A DNA stretch of 64,000 nt from Chloroflexi bacterium HGW-Chloroflexi-6 (GTDB taxonomy: Bacteria; Chloroflexota; Anaerolineae; Anaerolineales; Villigracilaceae). Of the stretch, positions 1 to 7,954 are shown one piece after another. The notes beneath the pieces are model-generated. The model was given only the letters and a program-made list of their open reading frames with translations, was not told where the DNA came from and made no database searches. The first letter of the stretch is position 1. Every line of letters starts with the position of its first letter. Position numbers and translations under genes: made by a program. Location: positions 1-64,000 of the forward strand of contig PHBU01000005.1 of assembly GCA_002840685.1 (NCBI GenBank), given 5' to 3'.

Positions 1-1
1 T

Positions 2-184
2 CTGGGAGACGCGGGCAGCGGCTTTGCGGATGTTCCGGCCGACAATCTGTTTGCTCCCTGGATCAAGCAGCTGGCCGCCGAGGGCATCACGGGCGGCTGC
101 AGCAGCGGCAACTACTGCCCGAACAATGCTGTCACCCGCGCCCAGATGGCCGTCTTCCTGGTCAAGGCGTTTGAACTGCCGTAG
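2..184 (+). CDS. S-layer homology (SLH) domain protein, C-terminal fragment
   Basis: Only the last 60 codons are inside the window, in an open frame ending at TAG 182-184. The fragment reads as one SLH repeat: a FADVP start, a W-I-K-Q-L-A-A-E-G-I-T-G-G core, then TRAQMAVFLVKAFELP at the very C terminus. SLH repeats anchor proteins to the cell wall or envelope polymers, so this is probably the attachment end of a larger exported protein. Two cysteines (GGC and NYC) lie between the core and the TRAQMA motif, as in many Chloroflexota SLH repeats. The N-terminal functional part is outside the window, so its activity cannot be told. Confidence 0.85.
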   Translation: MGDAGSGFADVPADNLFAPWIKQLAAEGITGGCSSGNYCPNNAVTRAQMAVFLVKAFELP

Positions 185-200
185 TTGTAACATTTAAACG

Positions 201-235
201 AAAAAGCGGAGCATCCTTGCGGGTGCTCCGCTTTT
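201..235. terminator. Bidirectional intrinsic terminator
   Basis: A near-perfect inverted repeat (AAAAAGCGGAGCATCC, a TTGC loop, then GGGTGCTCCGCTTTTT) lies 16 bases after the SLH stop codon. It has A and T runs on both sides, so it can end both the SLH transcript and the converging ruvB transcript. Confidence 0.9.
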
Positions 236-308
236 TCGTCTGCGCTCTTGGCACTTTCGGGCCCTTTTCTCTCCCTAGATCAATTTAGGGATGTGTCACG
301 CTTGCTCA

Positions 309-1337
309 TCAAAGTAATCGCGGCTGAGGCGCATCGTCCGGGTAGGTCAGGCCGAGGTGCTCATATGCCAGGCGAGTGGCAACCCGTCCCTGGGGGGTGC
401 GGTCGAGAAAGCCGAGTTGCAGCAGGTAAGGTTCAACCACATCCATGATCGTTTCGGGTTCTTCGCCGATGCTCGCGCCAATGGTATTCAAACCGACCGG
501 GCCGCCGTTGTATTTTTCAATAATGGTTTTCAGCACGCGCCGGTCAACATCATCCAGACCGAGCGGGTCGACCTGCAACAGGTCTAGCGCGCCGCAGGCC
601 ATTTCGGGAGTGATGACTCCGTCGCCGCGCACCTGGGCAAAATCGCGCACACGCCGCAACAGACGCAGCGCAATACGCGGCGTACCGCGCGCCCGGCGGG
701 CGATCTCAGAGACACCCGATTCTTCGGCCTTTACGCCCAAAATCCCCGTGGCGCGGCGGACGATGGTCCGGATGGCGGATTGCTCGTAATAATCGAGGCG
801 ATAGACTGCGCCAAAACGCGCCCGCAGCGGAGCCGTCATCAGCGCCAGACGGGTGGTTGCCCCGATCACCGAAAAACGCGGCAGTTTCAGTCGGATCGAA
901 CGCGCCGAGGGGCCTTTGCCGATCACGATATCGAGCGCAAAATCTTCCATGGCCGGGTAAAGCACTTCTTCGACAGCCCGCCCCAGGCGATGGATTTCGT
1001 CAATAAAAAGGATGTCGCCTGCCCGCAGGTTGGTCAGGATGGCAGCCAGATCACCGGCGCGTTCAATGGCCGGGCCGGATGTGACCTTGATATTAACATC
1101 CATCTCATTGGCGAGAACGTGCGAAAGGGTGGTTTTGCCCAGCCCCGGCGGGCCATAGAACAAAACATGGTCAAGCGCTTCACCGCGCTGTTTGGCCGCC
1201 GCAATCAAAATGGCGAGATTTTCCTTGACCTGGTCTTGCCCGATCAGGTCAGACAATTTCTGCGGGCGCAGGGTCTGATCGAGACGGTCATCGGGTTTGG
1301 GTTCAGGGTCGAGCAGGCGCTGGTCTGGGTCGGTCAT
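309..1337 (-). CDS. ruvB: Holliday junction branch migration ATPase RuvB
   Basis: RuvB is the hexameric motor that, with RuvA, drives branch migration of Holliday junctions. The 342-residue product has Walker [10 protein letters not shown] (about residues 62-70), Walker B ILFIDEIH, the sensor region IGATTR followed by a PLRARFG arginine-finger segment, and the C-terminal winged helix ([16 protein letters not shown]). Length fits the family. I chose the ATG at 1337 ([10 protein letters not shown]) rather than the in-frame ATG at 1376, because it matches the usual N terminus and a TATAAT box sits exactly six bases before it. There is no Shine-Dalgarno sequence, so translation may be leaderless. 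ruvA and ruvC are not adjacent. Confidence 0.97.
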   Translation of the reverse strand: MTDPDQRLLDPEPKPDDRLDQTLRPQKLSDLIGQDQVKENLAILIAAAKQRGEALDHVLFYGPPGLGKTTLSHVLANEMDVNIKVTSGPAIERAGDLAAILTNLRAGDILFIDEIHRLGRAVEEVLYPAMEDFALDIVIGKGPSARSIRLKLPRFSVIGATTRLALMTAPLRARFGAVYRLDYYEQSAIRTIVRRATGILGVKAEESGVSEIARRARGTPRIALRLLRRVRDFAQVRGDGVITPEMACGALDLLQVDPLGLDDVDRRVLKTIIEKYNGGPVGLNTIGASIGEEPETIMDVVEPYLLQLGFLDRTPQGRVATRLAYEHLGLTYPDDAPQPRLL

Positions 1338-1349
1338 AGGGTGATTATA
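1338..1349 (-). promoter_or_regulatory. -10 box of a leaderless ruvB promoter
   Basis: On the minus strand TATAAT (1349-1344) is followed by six bases and then the ruvB ATG. A transcript starting at the normal distance would begin at or next to the start codon. The same layout is seen before 11821, 31447, 42473, 58480 and 59931. Confidence 0.6.
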
Positions 1350-1455
1350 CCCGTCCCGGTCACAAATGCGCAGCACGGTGTTGCGCTCTTGAGAAGAGCA
1401 TTAACACGCAATATCATGACCACGGGCATTCTATAAGCGCGCTTTAACGCTTGTG

Positions 1456-2367
1456 CTACTTTGCCAGGCTCAGAAATACATCTTCGAGGGTTGTCTCGCC
1501 TGTATGGATCGAAAACAGCCGCGCGCCGGCAGCTTCGACAACGCGCGTCAGCGCCTCGGCCCCCAGGCCGGGGACCGTGATCACCCGCAGGTGGTCTCCC
1601 GCCAAAGCAATGCGCTCCACACCGGGGGTCGATTCGAGCGCCGCCAGCGCATCCAGGATCGGCTCGGCAGCCAGTTCCCAGACTTCGCCGCTGACGAAAT
1701 GCTCCTTAAGCGCTGAGGGGCTGTCCATCGCCAGCAGTTTGCCGTCGCGCATCATGCCCACGCGATGACAATACTCGGCTTCATCCATGTAATGGGTGGT
1801 GACCAAAATCGTCACGCCCTCGGCGGCCAGGTCATAGATCAAATCCCAGAAGGCGCGGCGCGCATTCGGGTCGACGCCGCTGGTCGGCTCATCCAAAAAC
1901 AAAAGCCTGGGCCGGTGAACGATCGCAATCGCCAGCGCCAGGCGCTGCCGCCAGCCTGTCGAAAGCCCGCTGGTCAGATCATCCTTGTGGATGGTCAGGC
2001 CGACATGCGCCAGGGTTTCAACCAGCCGCGCCGGATCGTTGATCCCGTACACGCCGCCGTAAAACTCCAGGTTCTCCCAAACTGTCAGATCATCGTAGAT
2101 CGCAAATTTTTGCGACATGTAACCGGCTCGGGCGCGAACCTCCTCGGCCTGGCTGAACGAGTCAAAACCCAGGACAGTCGCCTCGCCGCTGGTTGGCTTG
2201 AGCAAACCAAGCAGCATTCGAATGGTGGTGGTTTTACCGCAGCCGTTCGGGCCAAGATAACCGACAATTTCGCCAGCGCTGGCTTCAAAAGAAACATGGT
2301 CAACAGCCGTGAAATCACCAAACTTGCGGGTCAGGTTTTGGACAGAAATGACGATATCAGATTCCAT
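1456..2367 (-). CDS. ABC exporter ATPase (first of a pair)
   Basis: This 303-residue nucleotide-binding subunit of an ABC-2 type exporter has Walker A GPNGCGKTTT, Q-loop YMSQKFAIYDDLT, Walker B LLFLDEPTSGVDP and the H-loop LVTTHYMDEAEYC. The signature motif is altered to LSTGWRQRLALA instead of LSGGQ, which is unusual but keeps the first Ser. The C terminus carries the DrrA-like extension ending TTLEDVFLSLAK. It is the last gene of the minus-strand exporter operon and probably forms a heterodimer with the ATPase just upstream (2455-3393); in the E. coli YbhF and RbbA systems the two halves are fused in one protein. The substrate is unknown; multidrug or lipid export is plausible. Confidence 0.92.
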   Translation of the reverse strand: MESDIVISVQNLTRKFGDFTAVDHVSFEASAGEIVGYLGPNGCGKTTTIRMLLGLLKPTSGEATVLGFDSFSQAEEVRARAGYMSQKFAIYDDLTVWENLEFYGGVYGINDPARLVETLAHVGLTIHKDDLTSGLSTGWRQRLALAIAIVHRPRLLFLDEPTSGVDPNARRAFWDLIYDLAAEGVTILVTTHYMDEAEYCHRVGMMRDGKLLAMDSPSALKEHFVSGEVWELAAEPILDALAALESTPGVERIALAGDHLRVITVPGLGAEALTRVVEAAGARLFSIHTGETTLEDVFLSLAK

Positions 2368-2454
2368 AGTTTAAAAACATCCATTCTGGCAACCGCCCGT
2401 TCGATTGAGGGCCGGGTAAGAACTTTTTGGTTTCGCCAATAAATCCATTTCAAA

Positions 2455-3393
2455 TCACTCGGCATCTGCGGCGCTGAGCATGATAAAAACATCCTCGAGG
2501 GTCGGCGGCAGGATTCTGAGGGAAGAAACCGTCCCACCCGCAGCCTGGATATGCTCCGGCAGGCTTTTGATGACCGATTCAGCCAGCCCCGTGCCCACTC
2601 GCAAATGCAGCCGGTCGCCAAAAGCCTGAACATCCTGGACCCCTTCAACCTGGGCCGAAAGGTGCCGGAGCTCCATCAAAGGAGTACCGCGCAGCTCCAA
2701 GATTCGACCGGCAAGCGCAGAGCGTAGTTGACCCGGCGTGCCCTCATTGACCAGTTTTCCCTTTTTCATAAAGCCGATCCGGTGGCAGCGCGCAGCTTCG
2801 TCCATGTAAGGAGTACTGATCAATACCGAAACTCGATCGCCGTTTTGCGGGCTGGAAACTAATTTGATGATCAACTGCCAGAAATCCTGGCGGGTGACCG
2901 GATCAACACCCGTGGTCGGTTCATCGAGCAGCAGGATCTGCGGGCGGGTGACCAGGGCGGTGGCCAGCCCCAGCTTTTGCTTCATCCCGCCCGAAAGCTG
3001 CCCGGCAAAACGCTCCGTGAACGGAGCCAGGCCGACAAAGTCAAGAATCTCCATCGAACGCGGCAGCCACTCATCCGATCTTAGCCCGCGCACCTCGGCA
3101 AAAAAGCGGATGTTCTCTAGCACGGTCAGATCTTCGTACATCGAAAAGCGCTGCGAGAGATACCCGATCTGTCCGCGCGCCTGCTCGGTCTGGCGGTTAA
3201 TATCATAGCCGCAAACGCTGACCGCGCCTGAATCGGCCTTGAGCGCCCCGCAAACCAGGCGCATGGTGGTGGTTTTCCCGGCCCCATCTGCCCCAACCAG
3301 ACCATAGATTTCGCCAGGGGCAATCGACAGGCTGACGCCAGCCACAGCCTGCACCGCGCCAAAAGATTTGTGAATGTTGCGAACTTCTATCAT
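2455..3393 (-). CDS. ABC exporter ATPase (second of a pair)
   Basis: The 312-residue product has Walker A GADGAGKTTT, Q-loop YLSQRFSMYEDLT, a good signature LSGGMKQKLGLA, Walker B ILLLDEPTTGVDP and switch segment LISTPYMDEAARC. The H-loop position has Pro-Tyr where His would be expected (STPYMDEA against TTHYMDEA), so this site may be catalytically weak and asymmetric with its partner. The same C-terminal extension ends PPTLEDVFIML. It lies 18 bases downstream of the deazaflavin-type gene and upstream of the other ATPase, in one operon with adaptor and permease. Confidence 0.92.
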   Translation of the reverse strand: MIEVRNIHKSFGAVQAVAGVSLSIAPGEIYGLVGADGAGKTTTMRLVCGALKADSGAVSVCGYDINRQTEQARGQIGYLSQRFSMYEDLTVLENIRFFAEVRGLRSDEWLPRSMEILDFVGLAPFTERFAGQLSGGMKQKLGLATALVTRPQILLLDEPTTGVDPVTRQDFWQLIIKLVSSPQNGDRVSVLISTPYMDEAARCHRIGFMKKGKLVNEGTPGQLRSALAGRILELRGTPLMELRHLSAQVEGVQDVQAFGDRLHLRVGTGLAESVIKSLPEHIQAAGGTVSSLRILPPTLEDVFIMLSAADAE

Positions 3394-3411
3394 GAGTAGT
3401 CCTGACGAAGG

Positions 3412-3885
3412 TTAAAAGACATTTTGGGGATGGATAACCACCAAGGCTTCATTGGCAGCCATTTTTTCCAACTGTTCCCGGCTGGGATGTTTGGACAGGC
3501 CATGCGCTTTTTGCATAATCAAGCCGATCATGAAGGGGTGACGCCGCAAACGAACTTCGATGAAATCAGCCATTCTGGACGGATCGGTGATGACCTCGGC
3601 CAGGCCGCTTATACGCCTTTTCCCTACGCGCAGCTCAACCTGCGGGTGGGATTGGATATTGCGTACCCAATCAGCCTGCACTCCGCGCGCTGCACCGAGA
3701 TAATAGCAGCCATCGATCTCCTCGTACTGGAGCGGGGTAATGCGCGGCTGGCCGCTTTTACGTCCGGTGGTCGTCAGGAGCAGGATGATCCGCCCGATAA
3801 CCGGTCCCAACCCGATCGCATACAGAAAACGGTGGAGCTTTTGAACGTTTTTGATCTTGCTCCAGTCAAAAGTTGCGATAGCCAT
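3412..3885 (-). CDS. Nitroreductase/deazaflavin-dependent oxidoreductase family protein (DUF385-like)
   Basis: A 157-residue protein with the family hallmark LLLLTTTGRKSGQPRITPL near residue 40, followed by WVRNIQSHPQVELRVG, the split beta-barrel motif of the Ddn/DUF385 family. Characterised members use the deazaflavin cofactor F420; this one could use F420 or FMN, which the sequence does not decide. It sits inside the exporter operon, 12 bases after the adaptor gene, which is an uncommon partner and suggests that the exported compound may also be reduced or otherwise modified. A related gene occurs at 39416-39970. Confidence 0.85.
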   Translation of the reverse strand: MAIATFDWSKIKNVQKLHRFLYAIGLGPVIGRIILLLTTTGRKSGQPRITPLQYEEIDGCYYLGAARGVQADWVRNIQSHPQVELRVGKRRISGLAEVITDPSRMADFIEVRLRRHPFMIGLIMQKAHGLSKHPSREQLEKMAANEALVVIHPQNVF

Positions 3886-3897
3886 AAAGGGTCTTTC

Positions 3898-5238
3898 TTA
3901 TTTGAACGTCACATCGGCCGGCATACCCGGTTTAAGTTTGCCTTCAGGATCATCAAGCATGAGTTTGATGGCAAAAACGGTTGTTTTGCGCCCTTCGACC
4001 GTCTGGACGTTGCGCGGAGTGAACTCTGCCTGGCCGGCGATATGAATGACCGTGGCGCTAAAAGTTTGGCCGGCAAAAGAGTCAACCGTCACGGTAACAG
4101 TCTGCCCGAGCTTGACTTCGCCATAGCGGTCTTCGGGAACATACACCGTCAGGGTCAGGTCAGCCAGGTTGGCGAGGGTCAGGACAACAGAACCGGGATT
4201 GACCACCTCGCCCGGCTCAACGCTGCGGGTCAGCACCATCCCGTCCGCAAGAGCGGTCACGCTCAGCTTCGCCATCTGGGCATCGATGACCGCCAAATTG
4301 GCTTCAGCCTGGCTGACAGCGGACTGGGCCTGCGCGACGGCGGCTTCGGCCTGTTCAACAGCCTTTTGCGCAGCCAGAACTTTGGGCGAATTCAAACCGG
4401 TGTGCAAGGCGCGCAAACGATCTGCGGCGTGGTCGAAACGTTCCTGCGCGATGCGCAGCTCGGCGCGAGCCTGCAAAATATCATCTGCGCCTTCGGTGGT
4501 CAGGGCGTCATCGTATTCTTTCTGGGCATCCTCCAGCTCGGCTTTGGCATCATCAAAAACGGTCTGGGCAGCATCGCGCAGTTCCTGGTCGGCGCTATTG
4601 GTCGAATCGAGCACCTCCTGGGCAATCTGGTAGGCGGCGCGGGCTTCGTTCAAGCGCTGCTCGGATTCCAGGAAACCTCCGCTGGCGGCCTTTTCCTCGT
4701 AGAATTTCAAATCATCCCGGGCTTTTGTGAGCGCATCCTGTGCGGACTGCGACTCAGCTTCGAAAGCGCTCAACTGCTCGGCGCGGCCAAAGTACCAGGA
4801 GGGCTGGTCATAGTCGGTCGGCTCGTTCAGCTTCCAGTCGGCGGTGCGCAGGGCGGCATCTTCAACCAGGGCCGCATTGACTGTTAGCGTGTACTGCGCC
4901 CGGGCCGAGGCGACCGCAGCCTCAGCGCTGGAAACGGCCGATTTGGCGGTGTCCAGGCTGGCGGCGGCCAGGTTCCGCTGCGCTTTGAGCAGGGAATCGT
5001 CGAGGCGGAAGAGGATATCTCCGGCAGCGACAGAATCCCCTTCGTCCACCATCACTTCGACCACTTTGCCAGAAAGCTCAGGGGCGATCGAGACTTGCGC
5101 CGCCTCGACCGTGCCGGAGGCGGTCAATGCGCCATCAGTGGGAACGGCAAGCGATTGCCAGATAAAATATCCGACAGTGCCAAGGACAATAATCAGAACC
5201 AAAATGATCACAGGAACAGGCGGGCGATTATGTGACAT
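3898..5238 (-). CDS. HlyD/membrane fusion family efflux adaptor
   Basis: This is the periplasmic-type adaptor of the exporter, 446 residues long. One membrane anchor spans about residues 9-28, followed by the first half of the lipoyl domain (VSIAPELSGKVVEVMVDEGD). A long Ala/Glu/Gln-rich coiled coil covers about residues 65-305. The second lipoyl half (LADGMVLTRSVEPGEVVNPG) and a beta-barrel ending KLKPGMPADVTFK complete the usual order. The coiled coil is longer than in small YbhG-like adaptors. It lies 21 bases downstream of the permease. An adaptor in a presumed monoderm-like Chloroflexota cell implies export into or across a wall layer, which is inference. Confidence 0.92.
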   Translation of the reverse strand: MSHNRPPVPVIILVLIIVLGTVGYFIWQSLAVPTDGALTASGTVEAAQVSIAPELSGKVVEVMVDEGDSVAAGDILFRLDDSLLKAQRNLAAASLDTAKSAVSSAEAAVASARAQYTLTVNAALVEDAALRTADWKLNEPTDYDQPSWYFGRAEQLSAFEAESQSAQDALTKARDDLKFYEEKAASGGFLESEQRLNEARAAYQIAQEVLDSTNSADQELRDAAQTVFDDAKAELEDAQKEYDDALTTEGADDILQARAELRIAQERFDHAADRLRALHTGLNSPKVLAAQKAVEQAEAAVAQAQSAVSQAEANLAVIDAQMAKLSVTALADGMVLTRSVEPGEVVNPGSVVLTLANLADLTLTVYVPEDRYGEVKLGQTVTVTVDSFAGQTFSATVIHIAGQAEFTPRNVQTVEGRKTTVFAIKLMLDDPEGKLKPGMPADVTFK

Positions 5239-5259
5239 AGGAAACTCCTCAATGCAAAA

Positions 5260-6387
5260 TTAATCTAATCTTTTCTTGAAACGCAGCGCCGCAGCGCTCA
5301 TGATGACAACGCCAAAGAGCGTCAGAGCGATAAAATCGGGGATGATGCTTTCCAGGCCGACGCCTTTGAGCAGCAAAACGCGGATGATGCTCAGGTAATA
5401 GCGCAAAGGCATGGCATAGGAGATGTAGTAAAGCACCTTGGGCATGGCCTCGAGCGGGAAAAAGAAACCGGAGAGAAAAATGCTCGGCAGCAGGGTCATC
5501 CAGACCGTGAGCATGGCTTCCTGCTGAGTGTTGGCAATCGTCGAGGCAAATAACCCAACCCCCAGGCCGGAAAGCAGGAAAATGGCCGAGACGAAAATGA
5601 TCAGGAGCATCGAACCACGGATCGGCACACCAAACCACCAGTGCCCCACCAGCAAAACTTCGAGCGTATCGAACAAGGCCAGGATGGTGTAAGGCAAAAC
5701 TTTGCCGATGACCAGTTCCCACGAACGAATGGGCGTGACGATCAGCTGCTCAATGGTGCCGCGCTCGCGCTCACGAACGACCGCCGAAGCGGTCAGGATG
5801 GCAGTGATGGCATACAGGATCATGCCGATCACGCCAGGGATCATGAAGTAGGATGAGATCAGATCCGGGTTGTACCAGACGGTCGTGCGCACATCGACCG
5901 GCGGCTGGAGCTTGAGACTCTGCCCGGAGCGCGCAACCTTTTGAGAAAGGATGGCAGTGGCATGGTTCTGTCCGATCAGTTTGGCCGCCGAAAGCGAGGT
6001 GGCCGCCACGGAGGGGTCCGAGCCATCCAGAATGAACATCACCTGGGCTGCGCCTTCTTTTAAGCGGCTGGCGTAATCGGGCGGGACGATCAGCGCGGCG
6101 CGCGCCTGTCCGGTTTCGATCAGGTTCTGGATCTCATCTTCCGAAGCAGCCGCAAAATCAATCGAAAAATAATCGGCAGCGCGATAAGAATCCAACAGGG
6201 CGCGCGACTCGGCGCTGTTGCTCTGATCGAAGACAGCCAATGGCACGTTGCGCACATCATTGGTGGCAGCATAACCGAGCAGGAACAACTGCATGATCGG
6301 AATCACCAGGATCAGCGCCAGCGTGCGTTTGTCGCGGAAAATCTGGATGAATTCCTTACGGATGATAGAGAACAAGCGAGAGTTCAT
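5260..6387 (-). CDS. ABC-2 type exporter permease (YhhJ/YbhS-like)
   Basis: The 375-residue permease has an N-terminal helix (about 22-40), a large extracytoplasmic domain (about 45-175) and five C-terminal helices. It carries the ABC-2 signature RERERGTIEQLIVTPI after the second helix. The long outer domain is typical of MFP-linked exporters. Only one permease gene is present with two ATPases, so it probably homodimerises. The ATG is the first codon after the 106-base spacer that follows the TetR gene. Confidence 0.92.
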   Translation of the reverse strand: MNSRLFSIIRKEFIQIFRDKRTLALILVIPIMQLFLLGYAATNDVRNVPLAVFDQSNSAESRALLDSYRAADYFSIDFAAASEDEIQNLIETGQARAALIVPPDYASRLKEGAAQVMFILDGSDPSVAATSLSAAKLIGQNHATAILSQKVARSGQSLKLQPPVDVRTTVWYNPDLISSYFMIPGVIGMILYAITAILTASAVVRERERGTIEQLIVTPIRSWELVIGKVLPYTILALFDTLEVLLVGHWWFGVPIRGSMLLIIFVSAIFLLSGLGVGLFASTIANTQQEAMLTVWMTLLPSIFLSGFFFPLEAMPKVLYYISYAMPLRYYLSIIRVLLLKGVGLESIIPDFIALTLFGVVIMSAAALRFKKRLD

Positions 6388-6493
6388 AAAACTCCTTCAA
6401 GGCAGAATGACACTTGCATCGTACGCAAGCGCAGGTGTGAATGCAGAATGGAAAAGATCAAACGTAGAAAGTTACAGGCCAACGCACAATTCA

Positions 6494-7120
6494 TCACTCT
6501 GAATTCTGATTTTTGGATTCCAGGATACCGTGCATAAAAATTTCCATAAAATCATCCAGGCGCATATCACTGATGCCGGGCGGCACAGAGGCATCGCCTA
6601 CCAGAAAATCGGTCAGATAAAAAGCCATGATGTTCCCGATGAAAGCGCGAATCAGCTTGGGAGTGGAAATATCCTGGCGCACACCGCTTCCCGGTGCAGT
6701 AAACCGCTCAATCAACGGATAGGCCAACGGGAAAATGATCTCCAAAACTTTCGGGAAGTGTCGCCCCTCGAACTCGACGATTTCGATAAACATGAGCTTG
6801 ATGAAATCGGGATGATGCCCCATTTTCTCTTGCACCAACCGCGAGGCATTGCGGATAAATTCTTCGGTTGTGTTACCAGATGTTTCCTGAAGCACCGGCA
6901 AAATTTGCAAGTAAGGGTGTTTATCGATAATCAGCGCCTGGAATATCTCATCCTTGCTGGCAAAATGATTATAAATACCGCCCACCGCCAACCCGGCGCG
7001 CTCGGCAATCTGGCGCATGGAAGTAGCGCTATAGCCCTGGCCCAGGAACAAATCATAAGCCGCATCCAGAATGGCTGTTCGAGTGCGTTCTCCCTTGCTG
7101 ATAATTTCTTCGGGGGTCAT
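6494..7120 (-). CDS. TetR/AcrR family transcriptional regulator of the exporter operon
   Basis: A 208-residue repressor with a TetR helix-turn-helix in the first 55 residues (ILDAAYDLFLGQGYSATSM, then AGLAVGGIYNHFASKDEIF). The remainder is an alpha-helical ligand domain. I chose the ATG at 7120 because GGAGAA lies six bases upstream of it; an in-frame ATG at 7150 falls inside the palindromic operator and has no ribosome site. It is the first gene of the operon and resembles the CecR-ybhGFSR arrangement, so it likely represses itself and the exporter until a substrate binds. Confidence 0.92.
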   Translation of the reverse strand: MTPEEIISKGERTRTAILDAAYDLFLGQGYSATSMRQIAERAGLAVGGIYNHFASKDEIFQALIIDKHPYLQILPVLQETSGNTTEEFIRNASRLVQEKMGHHPDFIKLMFIEIVEFEGRHFPKVLEIIFPLAYPLIERFTAPGSGVRQDISTPKLIRAFIGNIMAFYLTDFLVGDASVPPGISDMRLDDFMEIFMHGILESKNQNSE

Positions 7121-7137
7121 AAGTTCTCCATAAAATG

Positions 7138-7151
7138 AATGAACGTTCATT
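7138..7151. promoter_or_regulatory. Palindromic operator of the TetR regulator
   Basis: AATGAACGTTCATT is a perfect 14-bp palindrome, 17 bases upstream of the regulator start. TGAACGTTCA-type sites are commonly bound by TetR/AcrR proteins. The position in the regulator leader fits autorepression and could also affect the divergent gene at 7261. Confidence 0.7.
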
Positions 7152-7260
7152 TTTATTTTAGGCTTTTTTGGATTTTTGTCAAGAGGTATTTTGAAAGTTG
7201 TGCGAGGTTTGCTATACTGTGAGCAATTATTTCACCTAATAAGATAAGGAGAATTTTTCA

Positions 7261-7581
7261 ATGGGCTGGCTGATCATCTCTGGAATCGCACTGGTTTTGT
7301 TGGCTGTCGAGGCAGTTGTAAGTACTTTTTTTATCTTAATCCTGTTGAATGGATACACATCCCTGCCAGATGCGATCAGCAATATCTATCTGGCCTGCAC
7401 CTGCGGCCTGCTGCCGGCCCTGAGCCTGGCGGCCGGTTTTTCTGCCAAAAAAATATCCGAAATCAGCCAGATCCCACTGTGGCTGGTGGGATCGATGGCG
7501 GTCGGCATTATGCTGGTGATCGTGCCAATCGTGCTTTTTGTATTGACTTTCGTTTTGCTTGGCGCTTTTGGTATGCTCTAA
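7261..7581 (+). CDS. Small integral membrane protein, unknown function
   Basis: A 106-residue hydrophobic protein with about three membrane segments (residues 3-27, 38-58, 74-103). It has no charged catalytic motif that I recognise. An AAGGAGA ribosome site lies nine bases before the ATG. An extended -10 (TGCTATACT) is present about 45 bases upstream. It is divergent from the TetR operon and shares its intergenic region, so co-regulation is possible. It stands alone before the riboswitch-led protease gene. Confidence 0.75.
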   Translation: MGWLIISGIALVLLAVEAVVSTFFILILLNGYTSLPDAISNIYLACTCGLLPALSLAAGFSAKKISEISQIPLWLVGSMAVGIMLVIVPIVLFVLTFVLLGAFGML

Positions 7582-7749
7582 TTGCAAAGATCTGCCACAC
7601 ATTCAGGCAGTGCTGAAGCGCATCATGTGAAAATAACCTCAATTAGGAAATGGGGGTGATTGAATCAGGCTGCAAAAAATGTCAGAATTTTTAAGCGTAT
7701 TCAAAGACAAACGTTACGTTTGGTTTTTGTATTTGCCTGTAAAACTTAT

Positions 7750-7850
7750 AGTGGTATCGAAAAGGCAAACCCGCCGCGAGACGGGGGCGCAAAGTCATGG
7801 GTCTATTCACTTTATTGCCTTCATCATGATAGACAGCCAGGCCGCCGAAT
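7750..7850 (+). promoter_or_regulatory. Cyclic di-GMP-I (GEMM) riboswitch
   Basis: The segment carries the class I c-di-GMP aptamer landmarks in order. GGCAAACC (7764-7771) is followed by a hairpin with a GCGA tetraloop closed by CCGC and GACGGG. Next come GCGCAAAGTCATGGG (from 7787) and a GTCTA/TAGAC stem. The 3' part is ACAGCCAGGCCGCCGA. Its last bases are also the left arm of a terminator, so ligand binding should compete with termination. By geometry this would be an ON switch for c-di-GMP; that is inference. The only gene after it is the secreted subtilase at 7955. Confidence 0.9.
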
Positions 7851-7870
7851 TTTGGCGGCTTTTTGTTTTA
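7841..7870 (+). terminator. Riboswitch expression-platform terminator
   Basis: GCCGCC, a GAATTTT loop, GGCGGC and then a T-rich tract (7860-7869) form an intrinsic terminator overlapping the aptamer's 3' strand, 85 bases before the protease start. Confidence 0.85.
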
Positions 7871-7954
7871 GAAAGGAGATAAGCAAACCTTTATTGATCC
7901 GCATTTGACAAAACTTAAATTTATGTCATCAGACCACAAAAGGAGAAATGGATC

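Noticed and set aside
3424..4887. Plus-strand open frame of 487 codons
   Set aside because: Antisense shadow of the deazaflavin-type and HlyD adaptor genes in GC-rich DNA.
7660..7908. Small ORFs across the protease leader
   Set aside because: They run through the c-di-GMP aptamer and its terminator, whose RNA features explain the conservation.
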